A stretch of 64,000 bases of DNA from Eriocheir sinensis (GCF_024679095.1 NC_066553.1:6306567-6370566), one strand, 5' to 3'. Shown: positions 10,350 to 24,450, counted from the first letter of the stretch. Numbers and translations are program-made. The notes: a model not told the origin generated them from the letters alone.

Positions 10350-11512
10350 GACACAGTTACTGGACAGCCGCTGAACAGTTATAAAGTGTTGGTATAAACC
10401 ATTTGAGCTGCTTCCTCAGATAGAAGCTTGATTTGAGCTGGCTTGCCTTACCCCTCAAAAATGTAAAAACTTTTAGTTTAAGATTGTAATCCATAAACGT
10501 ATTATTTATGTGTTTGAGGGAATGTTACAGTCGTGGATTTTTTTTTTTTTTTAAGGGAAGGTGATGTGTACAGGGTCAGTAGATGCAGTGAAGGCAGCAG
10601 CACTTATTATGGGTGATGGTATCAGTTTTTTTTATCTGATTAAATGTCACTATTAGCTTGTAAAGTATGATCTTTTATGGAAGGTAATGAAAAAAGGTTC
10701 AATAGATGCACTGAAGGCAACAGCACTCAATATTCAGATAATGAAAAAGGAAACCTCATCACCATCAGTCACTCTGCGAGATTACGAAAAACATGCGTCG
10801 CGTGAGGCCTCACGAGGCGGAGGAGGAGAGCAATCAGCATGAGTGTAATGGCAATGTTCTTATCACCAAAAAACAAGTGTAGAGTTCACCACCGCGAGCG
10901 ACTGTTAAGGATTCCGGAGAGGATTGCAGCTCAAGGACCACTTACTTTAATGGAGCCAGCAGTGTGTGAGGTAACCAGGAGTCCGCACTAAGACCATTCG
11001 TTAATGTTTATTTGTGCTGGTGGGTCGTTAGCGGTAATTAGTGTTGTGGTGGTGCTGGTGCGGCCGCTGGTGCCTCTGAAGGGTGGAGTCTTGTTAACAT
11101 TTTTGTTTACAGTATTTCCTCTTTTCTAAATATCTTCTGCGTCTCTTCATTATGACTAAGTGGTCTTTAGATGTTATTTGTCTTCCATAATTTCTTGCCG
11201 CAGCAGGTGGTACGTGTTGTCCAGTATTGTCTTGTTATAAGGCTGATATCAAGTTGCATTTTGCGTTTGCCTCATAACCCCCAAAATATTATAGATTTTA
11301 TATAGAATAAAAAACAATATTCCCTCCTATTGAAAATATGTAATCATCCACGAATTGATCACATTGTAAATAAAGAAGCAAAGGTTGGCATTCGTATTCT
11401 GATATTTCAGAGAATGATGAGGCGAGGCGCCTCAGGTGAGAGAAAAAAAAAGTAAAGTCCGAATCGGGTGTTCGCGTGTCACCACGACACATGACAACGC
11501 AAGCTAAAGCAC
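10348..11512. other. Stretch without a recognisable gene
   Basis: Two loosely similar segments near 10555-10610 and 10680-10735 share words such as GATGCA, TGAAGGCA and CAGCACT, suggesting an old local duplication. Otherwise nothing is recognised; a T run lies at 10539-10552. Confidence 0.5.
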
Positions 11513-11740
11513 CTGGGCCGGTTTGCAGAAAACTTCATAAAAGCTCCTCTTAAAACCACTCAAAATTCAAAATTCTCCTCATAGTTAGGAGCTAGACTTG
11601 TGAGTCATGCAGAGAAACTCACAAGGCGACTCCTAATTGTAAGCTAAGTGATTTATGAAATACTTATAAGAAGGCGCTTCGCGGTGTATCTTCCGCTACT
11701 AATAGCGCTAACGTTTGGTCAAGTAATATCTGGGTCTGCA

Positions 11741-11742
11741 AG

Positions 11743-11789
<47 letters not shown>

Positions 11790-11825
11790 CTATATATATA
11801 TATATATATGCATATATATATATAT
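11741..11825. repeat. Compound microsatellite (TC)n(TA)n
   Basis: A TC run to about 11769 changes to TA runs interrupted by ATCTA, ATGCA and AGA. Confidence 0.95.
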
Positions 11826-11850
11826 AGATGGTAGCGTACTGCTATATTCA

Positions 11851-12013
11851 TAACTACCCACATGCTGTCCTGAAGACCACCCATCAACCCGGACTCTAGA
11901 GGAAGCCGTCCAAGCGAATCAAGAAACAGTTTCGGGGGGCATGAGCCAATGCAAGATGGCGCCACTATAAACACTCGCAACAGGCAACGACGAAAAAAAA
12001 AAAAAAAAAAAAA
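11851..12013 (+). mobile_element. tRNA-derived SINE (SINE-2) body with poly(A), copy 1
   Basis: Contains TAACTACCCACATGCTGTCC, CCACCCATCAACCCGGACTC, CCGTCCAAGCGAATCAAGAA and AGATGGCGCCACTATAAACA, ending in a 19-A run (11995-12013). These blocks recur singly or together at 38068-38232, 54608-54700 and 59885-59960 on the minus strand. The tRNA-like head is missing here, so the copy is 5'-truncated. It lies within the Harbinger-like element and is younger than it. Confidence 0.75.
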
Positions 12014-12350
12014 TCAAAATAGCCTAGCATTGCATTCAACATTTATTATTTACGATTTTGTTATTTTCAATATTTATCGTTATTTACATGCAGTAAATTA
12101 TTAAAATGCCTTTTATTTGCGCTTGCAGAGCCAGATGTCTTTTGATATACCTGAAATGAGATGAATTATATGAATTTGAAAAAACATAGATCGTTCGATC
12201 ATGATGTGTCTATGTTGTTTGGTACAAGCTTGTTTCTTCATGTGCTTGTATGTTAAATTATCGATGCAAATGACTGAGTTGTTTTTTGTATACATAAACA
12301 TTCAAATATATTTTTGAAAAATAAGCTTGAATGTCTATCACAGCAATTGA

Positions 12351-12551
12351 TTTTCACGTATTCGCGAACTAGAAATGCGAAGGTGCCACATCTATGAGAC
12401 AGCAACTCTCATCAACGCATCTCATCCCATGGTAGCCCGCACCAGGGCCGAATGTGATAAACGGTGGTACACCGTTCAGTCCAAAGCCAAAGAGCGCATC
12501 AGCAGCTGTAAAAAGGGAGTGGTAGGAACTGGTGAGTTAACTTTTAGCTAA
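12351..12551 (+). pseudogene. Myb/SANT-like DNA-binding domain relic of the Harbinger-like element
   Basis: An open frame of 66 codons with ATGs at 12375 and 12429. It contains ARTRAECDKRWYTVQSKAKE followed by RISSCKKGVVGTG. The RT.AE...RWY..QSKAKE pattern matches the last helices of Myb/SANT-like or MADF-like domains that PIF/Harbinger elements encode next to their transposase; there they bind the TIRs and help nuclear import. The N-terminal tryptophan-containing helix is not visible. A good splice-donor match (ACTG then GTGAGT at 12532) falls where GTG-rich linkers often end, so it may be the end of an exon or just coding sequence. It is a fragment without its partner transposase and is unlikely to function. 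Confidence 0.5.
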
Positions 12552-13044
12552 ATATGTAGTCTGAAATGTCTGAAATCTGGCTGGTTTGGTCATATTGGAC
12601 AGGCTTTCATCACTGTGAGTAGCTCATACGCTTCTTAGGAGTCCTTGTCCTCGACTCAATGAGGTATCGACGCGCTACGATTACTCATAGCTCAATGCGA
12701 ACTTTTCTACATTAGTTATACGGCTTATGCATTCCTCTTGCAAGGTTTTTGAGCTGCATTCAGCTCATAACAGACTTATGAGCTTTTCTGCATGCCGGCC
12801 CTGAATACAAAGGCAACGATTAATAATGCAAAAGGTGATGAGAAGTTTGACGAGGCAGGAAGGCAAAACTAAGATACCTCGTGTGGGGGTAATTCTAAAG
12901 AACAATAGGGAAGATATCAGAAATTCACCTCCCATGAAATCAAGCATTTTGTATCGTCTCCAATTTTTCGCGCCACCGCAGATGCTAACTATATATATTC
13001 AATCTGGAGATGTATTGAGTAAGCTTCTCATGTCAGTATGATGG

Positions 13045-13500
13045 GACAAAGGCGTTTGGTCTCATCAGCTCCCCTCCCCTTACCCTTTAATCCGCCGCAA
13101 TGTTGCTTCCCTTTCAATCTTATACCGCTACTTTCAATCTTACTTCTCTATTAACTCGATTACTGGATGTCTCCACCCCTCCTGCGGCCTCATTGCATTC
13201 GGCGTCCTTCATTAGCCCACCCCTATGCTATACAAATCCCTGATGCAAGAGTTAACCAGTATATTCATTCTTTATTCCCTCGGGCTGATAAACCATGAAA
13301 CAGCCTTCCATCGGCGGTATTTCCTCCATCCTAAGATTTGAACGGTTTCAACAAAGGAGCATCAAGACGCTTTAACAACCGTTTTAGAACACTCGAGTTG
13401 GATCTCCTTTTCACTTCTAAGGCCAGTGCTTGTACGGGCTTTCCTTGTGTTCATTTTTTGTCTTTGCCTCCTAAAAAAATGTATGATACCCGATAAAGAA
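13045..13500 (+). mobile_element. LINE-A: broken RT C-terminal region, 5'-truncated
   Basis: Read on +, the segments RRNVASLSILYRYFQ, then (after a +1 shift) AIQIPDARVNQYIHSLFPRA, then NSLPSAVFPPS and DLNGFNKGASRRF are in the same order as in the minus-strand LINE at 40918-42290. Three in-frame stops (one in VLH-stop-PTP, a TGA for Trp before NSLP, a TAA for Tyr before DLNG) and one frameshift show long decay. The palm domain is missing. It ends at about 13500, where a TATC microsatellite begins. Confidence 0.82.
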
Positions 13501-13592
13501 AACACAATCTATGTATCTATTTATTTCTGTCTATCTATTTATCTAAATGTCTATCTATCTATCTATATATACTGTCTATATCTATCTATACT
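13501..13592. repeat. Degenerate (TATC)n microsatellite
   Basis: TATCTATCTATC and TCTATTTATC words, directly attached to the 3' end of the LINE-A fragment; it may have grown from the LINE tail. Confidence 0.85.
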
Positions 13593-15603
<2,011 letters not shown>

Positions 15604-15840
15604 CGGTATTTGTTTGCAGCCTATTCCTGAGCTTACCTACGTTATGGATGAACTTTAAAGGTGATGTTTGGTCTTTCATTAGTGAGGTGGAGAGTATAGA
15701 GCTCCTGGTGTTGGTACAGATTAAGCCGAGGGGCCGCGGGATGTTGGGAGAGACAAGACAAACTAAGGGAACCGTTCAAACAAGAAGCAGATAAATAGCA
15801 AGTTACGCATGTTGCAATGGACTGGGGGAAGTAGAAGGTT

Positions 15841-16293
15841 ATAGTCTGTTTACTTAGCCTTGACTGCGGATTTCCTCCAGAAGACCTCCCCAAGCTACGG
15901 GAATGGAATAAAAAGTGGCAGCTGCAATTCAATGAAGAAAAATGTTAAGTCCTGCACCTTGGGAAGGGATATCCAGCACACCAATGCCACATGGGAAACA
16001 TTCCACTATCCACCACAGAGGCAGAGAAGGACCTGGGACTATATGTTACCAAGCTACCAGTGAAAGCCAAATCCGTGCCTATCGCAGTGGACGGGCTAAA
16101 TCTGACCCAAGCTAACATAAACCTAAGCGTGTTCGTAAGCACAGTGCAGATTAACAGAAAGTGCTGCGTGAGACAAACACAAACAGAGGTTACAGAAAAC
16201 TTGGAAGCCATAGCAGTAGTCAATCAGCACTCAGCCTGCAAACACGCTTAGGTTTATGTTGTCAGCTTGGGTCGGACTTAAGTGAACAGACTA
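15841..16293. mobile_element. Foldback element (MITE-4) interrupted by an RT fragment
   Basis: The right arm, reverse-complemented, reads TATAGTCTGTTCACTTAAGT, CCGACCCAAGCTGAC, AACATAAACCTAAGCGTGTT. The left arm is in two parts: ATAGTCTGTTTACTTA at 15841-15856 and TCTGACCCAAGCTAACATAA onwards at 16101. The 20-base block AACATAAACCTAAGCGTGTT (16113-16132) is perfectly inverted at 16241-16260. Between the two left parts lies a LINE RT fragment, so the simplest reading is insertion of that fragment into the left arm. Without it the element would be about 215 bp. Confidence 0.65.
15857..16095 (+). mobile_element. LINE-D: RT fragment after the palm domain, one stop
   Basis: Translation gives EDLPKLREWNKKWQLQFNEE, KC-stop-VLHLGK, then HMGNIPLSTTEAEKDLGLYV. 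This is the segment that follows the (Y/F)ADD motif in jockey/CR1-like reverse transcriptases (typically W..KWQ..FN..KC.V.H.G followed by EKDLGV.V). A single TAA (15946-15948) replaces a Lys codon. The catalytic motif itself is missing. Both ends stop inside the arm of the foldback element. Confidence 0.82.
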
Positions 16294-16688
16294 TAGTTAT
16301 GTTTAGTTAAAAAGGATGAAGAGGGCGGGAAAAGAGAGACAACCTTGTGTAAGAGCGATATAGAAATGGAGCTCTTCGTGATATTAGTAAACAGACAAAA
16401 AATTAATGAGACCTAAAATAGCAAGGGAAGACGCGGGGTGGGGGTGGGGTAGAAAAAAAAGGATTGCGTGTAATTTCGGAAAGTTCACATGAGGCAGAAA
16501 GCAGCTGCATAATGAGTTCAGTGCTTAGAGACGATTTATAAAAGTTGGGAAATCAGTAAAGGAGAAGCGGAAATAGCGTGGAAAGCCCGTGGTAACCGTG
16601 TTTAGAGGAGTTGTGGTGCCGGAGCTCCTCTTAGTGATGAACGGCCGCCAAGACTCGTAAAAGGGAATAAAAAATAGATGGAGTTGGT

Positions 16689-16690
<2 letters not shown>
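16294..16690. other. Stretch without a recognisable gene
   Basis: Purine-biased sequence with a GGGGTGGGGGTGGGG patch at 16436-16450. Nothing else is recognised. Confidence 0.55.
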
Positions 16691-16783
<93 letters not shown>

Positions 16784-16853
16784 GCAGGCAGACACATACA
16801 TATTGACGGAAAGACAGACAGACATAGACAAATCAAGAGACTGAGACAGACAA

Positions 16854-16920
<67 letters not shown>
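16691..16920. repeat. Compound microsatellite (CA)n(GA)n(G)n ... (CA)n
   Basis: A CA run (16691-16738), a GA run (to 16772), a G run, then GACAGACAGACA-type words and a second CA run (16856-16920). Confidence 0.97.
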
Positions 16921-16923
<3 letters not shown>

Positions 16924-17177
16924 GATAAATACAGTTAGTCTAATAGTTTCCTATCACTCACAAATTTACATTGACGCCATTAGCAAGCACACGGCAAGAC
17001 CCAACACGGCAAAGGCGGAAATAACACTTCAAAAGCCTCTCACCGCTGCCGCTTCATTAAGGCTTTTCACACCTGGCCGGGAGACGCAAAGGCACCTGGC
17101 GTTGGCTCTTACCTGTGCTCAGACACCTGCCCTTACGTTTTGCTATTTTCATGTTCGTCTCTTTCCTTGTATGTGTA

Positions 17178-17438
<261 letters not shown>

Positions 17439-17441
<3 letters not shown>

Positions 17442-18018
17442 ATATTGACTTTCCTCTATTTATTTTCTCTCATTTTCTGTGCACTATCAACCTTTCTCCT
17501 TCTGACCTTTCTTGACCTCTTTTCACCTCCCCTCGTACCCTCCCTTTACTTTCCGATTTGTCACACCCCTTCATTAATAAACCTTGGTCCGCCTTCGCCA
17601 GCACAGACATTGTTTTCCTCTTTCTACGCATTTTCGTCTCACTGTTTCGTGTTTTTTTTATGCCATTAGTTAATTTTCTCTCCCTTGAAATTGGTATAAC
17701 AACTCTGGGTGTATTAGGGTATGTTTGTTGGTTTAAGAGTAGTAGTAGTAGTAGTAGTTGTAGTAGTAGTGGTAGTATTAGTGGTAGTAACAGTAGTAGG
17801 AGGAGCAACAGTTTGTTCGTTATTTTGGGACTAGTTACTGTTGTTATTTATATAAATTTATCGTTTTATGTGAATTAATTGCTTGTTTGATTGATTGTTT
17901 TACTTGATATATTTTCTGATTAATTAATGTTGCTAGTGACACATATCGTTTTATCTTTTTATGTTGCTGTTGTTAAGTGTTGCTTTTGCTGTTGTTGCTG
18001 TTGCTGCTGTCTGTTGCT
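17439..18018. other. Stretch without a recognisable gene
   Basis: Pyrimidine-rich at first, then an (AGT)n patch at 17738-17800 and TTGATTGATTG words. No gene is supported. Confidence 0.55.
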
Positions 18019-18300
18019 TCTGGTGGTGGTGGTGATCCTGGTGGTGGTGGTGATCCTGGTGGTGGTGGTGATCCTGGTGGTGGTGGTGATCCTGGTGGTG
18101 TCGGTGATCCTGGTGGTGGTGGTGATCCTGGTGGTGGTGGTGATCCTGGTGGTGGTGGTGATCCTGGTGGTGGTGGTGATCCTGGTGGTGGTGGTGATCC
18201 TGGTGGTGGTGATGATCCTGGTGGTGGTGGTGATCCTGGTGGTGGTGGTGATCCTGGTGGTGGTGGTGATCCTGGTGGTGGTGGTGGTGATGGTGGTGGT
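18019..18300. repeat. 18-bp minisatellite (GATCCTGGTGGTGGTGGT), about 15 units
   Basis: GATCCT followed by usually four GGT triplets, repeated with one GGTGTC and one GGTGAT variant. The + strand reads DPGGGG repeats for 126 codons and the minus strand HHHHQD repeats. Since 18 is a multiple of 3 all frames stay open, so the ORFs have no evidential value. Confidence 0.95.
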
Positions 18301-18789
18301 GTGGTCCTGTGGTGGTTGTTGTGTATATGGATGACCTACATAGAATGGCTCCACTGACCGTCACACTCGATGGTTCAGGCTTCTGACGTCCGTGAACATT
18401 TGTTAACTTTTTTTTATTAATTCATGCGGCTCCTACATATACTGCAACGACATTGTCACGCGACGGAGTTTTTTTTATTATTTTTTTACCTTGTGACTTG
18501 ATGAATGTATGATCCCCATTATTTTCTTCAAGGATTACTGATTTCTTACTCGCATTACAAGCTCACCATCACCCGCATGCTTAAATAATCGGCCCCTTGA
18601 GAAATGACTGTAGTATAATAACGACACCAAGGAACAGAGATAAACTTCCCATAATGTCTTTGATATTCTGAGGGTAATATTTTATCCTGCTGATAACGAG
18701 GCCGTGCACGCCTGTTTCCCTCCTTCCTTCATCTCACTCACTCTTGTTCTCTGCGCGAAACTATTCAAGCTGCAAAGGAGTGCATACCT
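18301..18789. other. Stretch without a recognisable gene
   Basis: AT-rich with T runs. No element or gene is recognised. Confidence 0.55.
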
Positions 18790-19055
18790 GAAAGACTGTG
18801 ATAGACTGATCCGAGTCCTGTTACCTACATAGTCAGCGCCACTCCACTTAGTGACCGGGTTGTCTCTGTAAGGGACAATCCCGGGTGATGGCCAAGGGTA
18901 CGGCCACAGAGTTCACGGCTTCAGGAAGTCGATAAATCCTGCCCTGAGGTACTTTAGATGGGAAGGGGACCTGCATGGAGATTTGCCAGGAGAAACCACC
19001 GGGTTTGGCGTCGCAGGGTGGACGAGGCGACGCGCCCCTCCGGCGTATGCCCCTA
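18790..19055 (+). mobile_element. ERT: C-terminal tail of an endonuclease-reverse transcriptase LINE, two stops
   Basis: On + the frame from about 18855 reads RVVSVRDNPG-stop-WPRVRP, SRLQEVDKSCPEVL-stop-MGRG, PAWRFARRNHRVWRRRVDEA, TRPSGVCP and stop. The pattern VRDNP.WRRPRGRP...L..VD.SC.......AW..A.RD...WR.RV.EATRP is one I recognise as the C-terminus of a LINE ORF that is common in decapod genomes. Two premature stops show decay. The upstream part is missing. Confidence 0.75.
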
Positions 19056-20334
19056 ATGAATGATTGAAACATACGCGTGATATGTTTCGAAAAGCATATT
19101 ATGCTTTCCACCTCTACAGTGTTATCAACACATATATAGCTCTTTTACATTTCCGCAGTGTGCTAGCAACACTTCAGAGAGCTTTTTCTCATCACTGTAT
19201 TGCTATCAACAGGTAACTGTGAAATAGAGGAATTTATGGTAAAAGGAAAAGAGAGAAGGAAGAGGAGAGGGAGAAAACGAGCGTTGCTGGGAGAGGGACA
19301 TGAGTGCCGCGTTAGCCTTGATGACATGATTAGGCTATCGACCTGCCACGGGGTGATGTAACCTGTGTTGGGAAGGATCAGGTCTGGCCTCCTGCTGTTT
19401 CTGCTGCTGCTGCTGCTGATGATGATGATGGTGGTGATCGATTGATTGATGGGGGGAACTCGGAAGGCTATATTGGTATCCGGCTACGGCATAAAGGGGC
19501 TAAGGCCTCCTCCCCCTCACACACATCATGTTCAGCTGTGCTCTTTCCATCAACAAGCCGTAACTTGCATCCATCTTGTGGGGGTTGACGTGCTGGGCCA
19601 CAGTCCTTCGGTTATCGAGTCAAGACATTCGGAAGGGCAGCCCAGGTATCTTTTTTCTTGCCCTGTCGCTAACTTGTTCAATGAATACCTGAGGGCTCTA
19701 GGATAAATCAAAGTGTGGTAACCCGACGTTCACAGGCAGCCACATCTCCCTACGGAAGGCTAACTAAAGAGACGGGTCAGAGCACTAAGGCAACGGTCAA
19801 CAAGCAGCGTACACCCGCCACTTTACCTTGTTGATTCTGTCTTAGCTGATAAGAGGATTTAAAATCGACTGCAAGGGGGAGCGGGACGAGGGAGTGAGAT
19901 GGGGCGTGGGTGAGCCGGAAGGAAAGTGAGGGACGAGAGAGATTTTATTCTTTTAACAAATATATCCTGCCATGGAGACACAAAATAAAATGATCATATA
20001 TGTGACAGAAGGGAGAAGAGCTCAACTCCAGCCATTAAAAAGTCCAGAAAGGATGCCGACTGGAGGAGGAGGAGGGGGAGGAGGAGGAACAAAGAAACAC
20101 AAAGAAAGAACAAACAACAGCAACTAACTATCTAATCAAAGGTGGAAGATGAAGGACAGCAAAGGCGAAGGCTCCTCCACCCAAAGCTGGCAGGAAAGAA
20201 AAAGAATCATGCAGCATGGAAAAACTGCATGGAAATTATGCAGGAAAGAGGAAAGAACTACCATTACTGCTACCACTAACCGGGAGATTAAAAACGGACA
20301 AGGACACCAGTATTCGAAAGAATGTAACGCTATT
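19056..20334. other. Stretch without a recognisable gene
   Basis: Contains short CTGCTGCTGCTGATGATGATG words near 19400-19440 and a GGAGGAGG run near 20060. ORFs of 71-86 codons here resemble nothing known. No RNA gene is visible. Confidence 0.5.
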
Positions 20335-20648
20335 ACGACAATGAGTAACATCTTAGTTGCTGGTTGGATTCAAAATATTTATCTAATCTATTTTTGAAGG
20401 CCGTAACTGTTGTACTATCAACGACATCACAGGGTAGAGAGTTCCAAACACTTACGACTCGATTGAAGAAGAAGTGTTTGGCTTCGTGCGATGAGAATCT
20501 TTTACCATTTATCTTGAAATTGTGATTTCTTCTTGTTCTATTTGATCGATCAATTGTAAAGTAATCTTCCGTAGTAATATCACTGAATCCTTTAAACATT
20601 TTACACGCAAGTCTCCTTTTCCATCCTATGTATCTTAAGGGAAGATCC
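20335..20648 (-). mobile_element. LINE-B related RT C-terminal tail
   Basis: The minus strand frame is open for about 100 codons: RLACKMFKGFSDITTEDYF, RSNRTRRNHNFKINGKRF, then HFFFNRVVSVWNSLPCDVVD and TAFKNRLDKYFESN. This matches, position by position, the terminal part of LINE-B at 4574-5090 (R.FF.NRV...WN.LP..VV.......FK.R.D..F). The N-terminal boundary is at about 20648, where sequence of a different element (ERT) begins. Confidence 0.8.
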
Positions 20649-20960
20649 ATTGACGTGCTCAAGCCCAAAGCTCCGCGGGAACACCCCTGGTCTTCCCTAC
20701 TCAGATTTGTCTCGCACAGAAACAACCCGGAGAGCAGAGTCGACTTTTGGCTAGCGTGTTGGATGCCCGTCTAGCCGGTGTTGGCGTTCACGGACTTGCA
20801 GGTAATAAGGTAATAGGATAATCAGTATCGCTGAGTAATCGCCGATTTAACACGCTTATTCCAGCGGTATCCTTTGATTCTGCGTAGACACTTATCACCA
20901 AAGGCATCAATTTGCCACGACTATTTATTATTCACGTCTCATCCATAAAGCAAGACAGGG
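20649..20960 (-). mobile_element. ERT C-terminal tail fragment, decayed
   Basis: On the minus strand GTGCGAGACAAATCTGAGTA (VRDKSE-stop) followed by GGAAGACCAGG aligns with VRDNPEWRRPRGRP of the other ERT copies, with frameshifts. Further upstream, blocks near 20840-20960 match the copy at 23320-23700 (words around the GATCCTGCG..GGC and CAAGTCACTG segments). The fragment abuts the LINE-B tail in the same orientation, so one was probably inserted into or beside the other. Confidence 0.55.
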
Positions 20961-21548
<588 letters not shown>

Positions 21549-21929
21549 GGGAATAACGGTCAGTCAGACAAATACACAGAGCAGGTAGAAAGCTAACTGG
21601 AGGGGCAGAGAGATCTAGAGCCCGACGTACGAAGATTATTTGGACTCTTACGAATGTACAGGTATAGGCCACAGGTAGCAACGGAGATCTCGCTGAAGGG
21701 GGAGAGGGCGAGGGAAGGATCCGCAGAGGTCACTAATTAATACTTGCAGTGGAGTAAGGGTTTCTTGGGCGACTTGAGGGAGTGCGTCGTGGTCTTATTT
21801 GAGGCGGGAAAGTACTTGTGAGGAGATTGTGTTTGTCTTGGGCAGTCCGGGTGATTTCCTCGATAAACATGTGGGCGGGAATGAAAATACAAATAAATAG
21901 GATGGAAAGGAAAATCTAATCAGTTAGAG

Positions 21930-22256
21930 GAGGAGGAGGAGGAGGAGGAGGAGGAGACGGAGGCGGAGGACGAGGTGGGCAAGGAGGCGGAAAAGGAAGA
22001 GGAGGAGAAGAAGGAATACGAGGAAAGAGTAGAAAAAGAAGATTGTAAAAAAAGAAGAAAAAGAAGAAAAAGAAATAGAAAAGAAGAAGAAAAAGAAGAA
22101 TAGACGGAGGGGAAGGAAGAGGAGAAGGAGAAAAAGGAATAAGAGGAAAGAAAAGAAAAAGAAGATTGTAAAAAAAGAAGAAAAAGAAGAAAAAGAAATA
22201 GAAAGAGGAGAAGAAGAAGAAAAAGAAGAATAGACGGAGGAGGAGGAGGAGGGAGG
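21930..22256. repeat. Purine tract with a duplicated 120-bp block
   Basis: GGAGGAGG at both ends; between them, AAGAAGATTGTAAAAAAAGA and GAAAAAGAAGAATAGACGGA each occur twice about 120 bases apart (near 22037/22160 and 22090/22217). It is an imperfect tandem duplication inside a purine tract. Confidence 0.85.
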
Positions 22257-22422
22257 AGAGGTGAGATAGAAGTAATCATTGTTATTTTTTGCTCTAGAAA
22301 GATCAAATGAAATATCACATGGAACGTATCAATTATTTGGATACATTACAAAGAGAAATGAGTGGTGAAAAAACAGAAATGCGCGCAAATGAGAGAAATG
22401 GTGAGATAAAAAGACAAGTGAA

Positions 22423-22424
<2 letters not shown>

Positions 22425-22499
<75 letters not shown>
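22425..22499. repeat. (GA)n microsatellite
   Basis: About 37 uninterrupted GA units. Confidence 0.97.
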
Positions 22500-22501
<2 letters not shown>

Positions 22502-22770
22502 AATTAAACGAACTGTGTTGATTAGCGAATGGCCGGCAAAACATAACAGAAAATGGGAAACGAACAACCCCACTCACTTTAAAGGGGAACACGTGTAAAG
22601 CCAGCAGCAGGGCAAGATAACCATCAGGAAAAATAGCAAAAGAAAAGCGAAGAGGGCAGAACAATGAATGCCGAGGAGTTTCTTGTTTCTGAAAGGAAGG
22701 AATAAAATGGACTTAGAAATATATAGCGAAGCAGAACCTTTACGTCTTCGTTTGTTTGCTCCGAATGAAG

Positions 22771-23319
<549 letters not shown>

Positions 23320-23700
23320 GTGTTCCAAGAGGCCGCTTCCCATGCAGCTGCCCTGTCCACCTCAAGTCCCTCCAGGCAGGAGCGATCGACTTGCCCCACC
23401 TATGAATTACGTGGGCGTCCCCTTGGTCTCCTCCACTCAGGGTTGTCTGGTACAGCAACAATTATGTGAGCAGGATCGACGTCCGCGAGGCGTGCCACGT
23501 CCCCATATAGCCGGAGCTTGCGTTCGCGAACTAAGCTGGTAACAAACTTCGATTCAGTTTCACGGAGTAGTCGCTGGTCGACATGAAGTCATTCCAGCGA
23601 TACCCCATGATCCTGCGAAGGCACTAGGCACCGAAGGCTCCACACGCCTCTCCAAGTCACTGTTCAGACTCCATGTCTAACAGTCATACAGTAAGACAAG
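23320..23700 (-). mobile_element. ERT C-terminal tail, frameshifted
   Basis: On the minus strand the segments include NSDLERRVEPSVP, a shifted GIAGMTS (for the usual GYRWND), then VPDNPEWRRPRGRPRNS and stop. The order and spacing match the family seen at 18790 and 48530. Several frameshifts and stops are present. It has no N-terminal domains. Confidence 0.75.
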
Positions 23701-23810
23701 CAGCACAAGCGGCAAGGACTGCAAATAAAATATTAAAATCCATTAACCGATAGAACGCATGACGAAGAGAGCTCCAACACAGATGGCTGTAGTCGAGACA
23801 ATCTCGTAAA

Positions 23811-23817
<7 letters not shown>

Positions 23818-23906
<89 letters not shown>
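23818..23906. repeat. (AC)n microsatellite
   Basis: About 44 uninterrupted AC units. Confidence 0.97.
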
Positions 23907-23908
<2 letters not shown>

Positions 23909-24049
23909 AAATCATAATTAATCTGGACACACCGTGCGGGCCTTAAAGAGAAAATAGTTTGTTACTCCGAAAACAGCTAATGAAGTTGCCCGCTGCTTGA
24001 TGCGTTGAAACACTCTGAGTCACAATCAATTATTGTTCTGTCGCTCCTC

Positions 24050-24450
24050 AGCGATGAAGTATGGCAGTAGTGGGTGTGTGGATGGCTGGCCTGAATATAT
24101 AGATGTGGGGCTACTTCTTTGGCTGAGTGGCTGTTTGGCTGGATGTGCTGTGTGGTGGCTGGCTGTCCGTCCGTCTGTCTGTCTGGAATGTATAGGTGTA
24201 TGGTTACTTCTTTGGCTGGTTGGCTGAAAGTGCTCTGCTGGGGCTGGCTGGCCGTCTGTCCGTTTGGCTGGCTAGAAGCATAAGTGGTTGACTGGTTGGT
24301 TGGCTGAGAGTGTTGTGTGGTGTCTGGCTGGCCGTCTGGGTGTCTCTCTGTAATGTATAGTTGTATGGCTACCTCTTTGTCTGGCTGGCTGGTTGTCTAG
24401 AAGGGCTGTGTGGTGGATGTCTGTCTGTCTGTCTGGCTGGCTAGTTAGCA
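24050..24450. repeat. Degenerate tandem repeat of about 76-93 bp, four units, TGGC/TGTC-rich
   Basis: Related unit starts are GAATATATAG (24093), GAATGTATAG (24186), GAAGCATAAG (24275) and TAATGTATAG (24351). Each is followed by TGGCTACTTCTTTGGCTG-like and GGCTGGCCGTCTGTC-like words. It is a higher-order repeat built from tetranucleotides, like the region at 8281-9320. Confidence 0.8.

Larger units (their letters stand above)
11513..12803. mobile_element. Harbinger-like DNA transposon remnant with TIRs
   Basis: The left end reads CTGGGCCGGTTTGCAGAAAA then CTTCATAAAAGCTC. The right end, reverse-complemented, reads CAGGGCCGGCATGCAGAAAA then GCTCATAAG. The two ends thus form an imperfect inverted repeat of about 30 bp. 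Inside is an ORF relic (12351-12551) resembling the Myb/SANT-like DNA-binding proteins encoded beside the transposase in PIF/Harbinger elements. No transposase DDE region is visible. A SINE-2 copy and a (CT)n(TA)n microsatellite sit inside at 11741-12013. A target-site duplication is not evident. The superfamily call is an inference from the TIR and the Myb-like relic together. Confidence 0.6.

Noticed and set aside
17951..18364. Gly- or His-rich ORFs suggesting a collagen-like or metal-binding protein
   Set aside because: The 18-bp unit keeps every frame open; no start context, splice sites or non-repeat domain.
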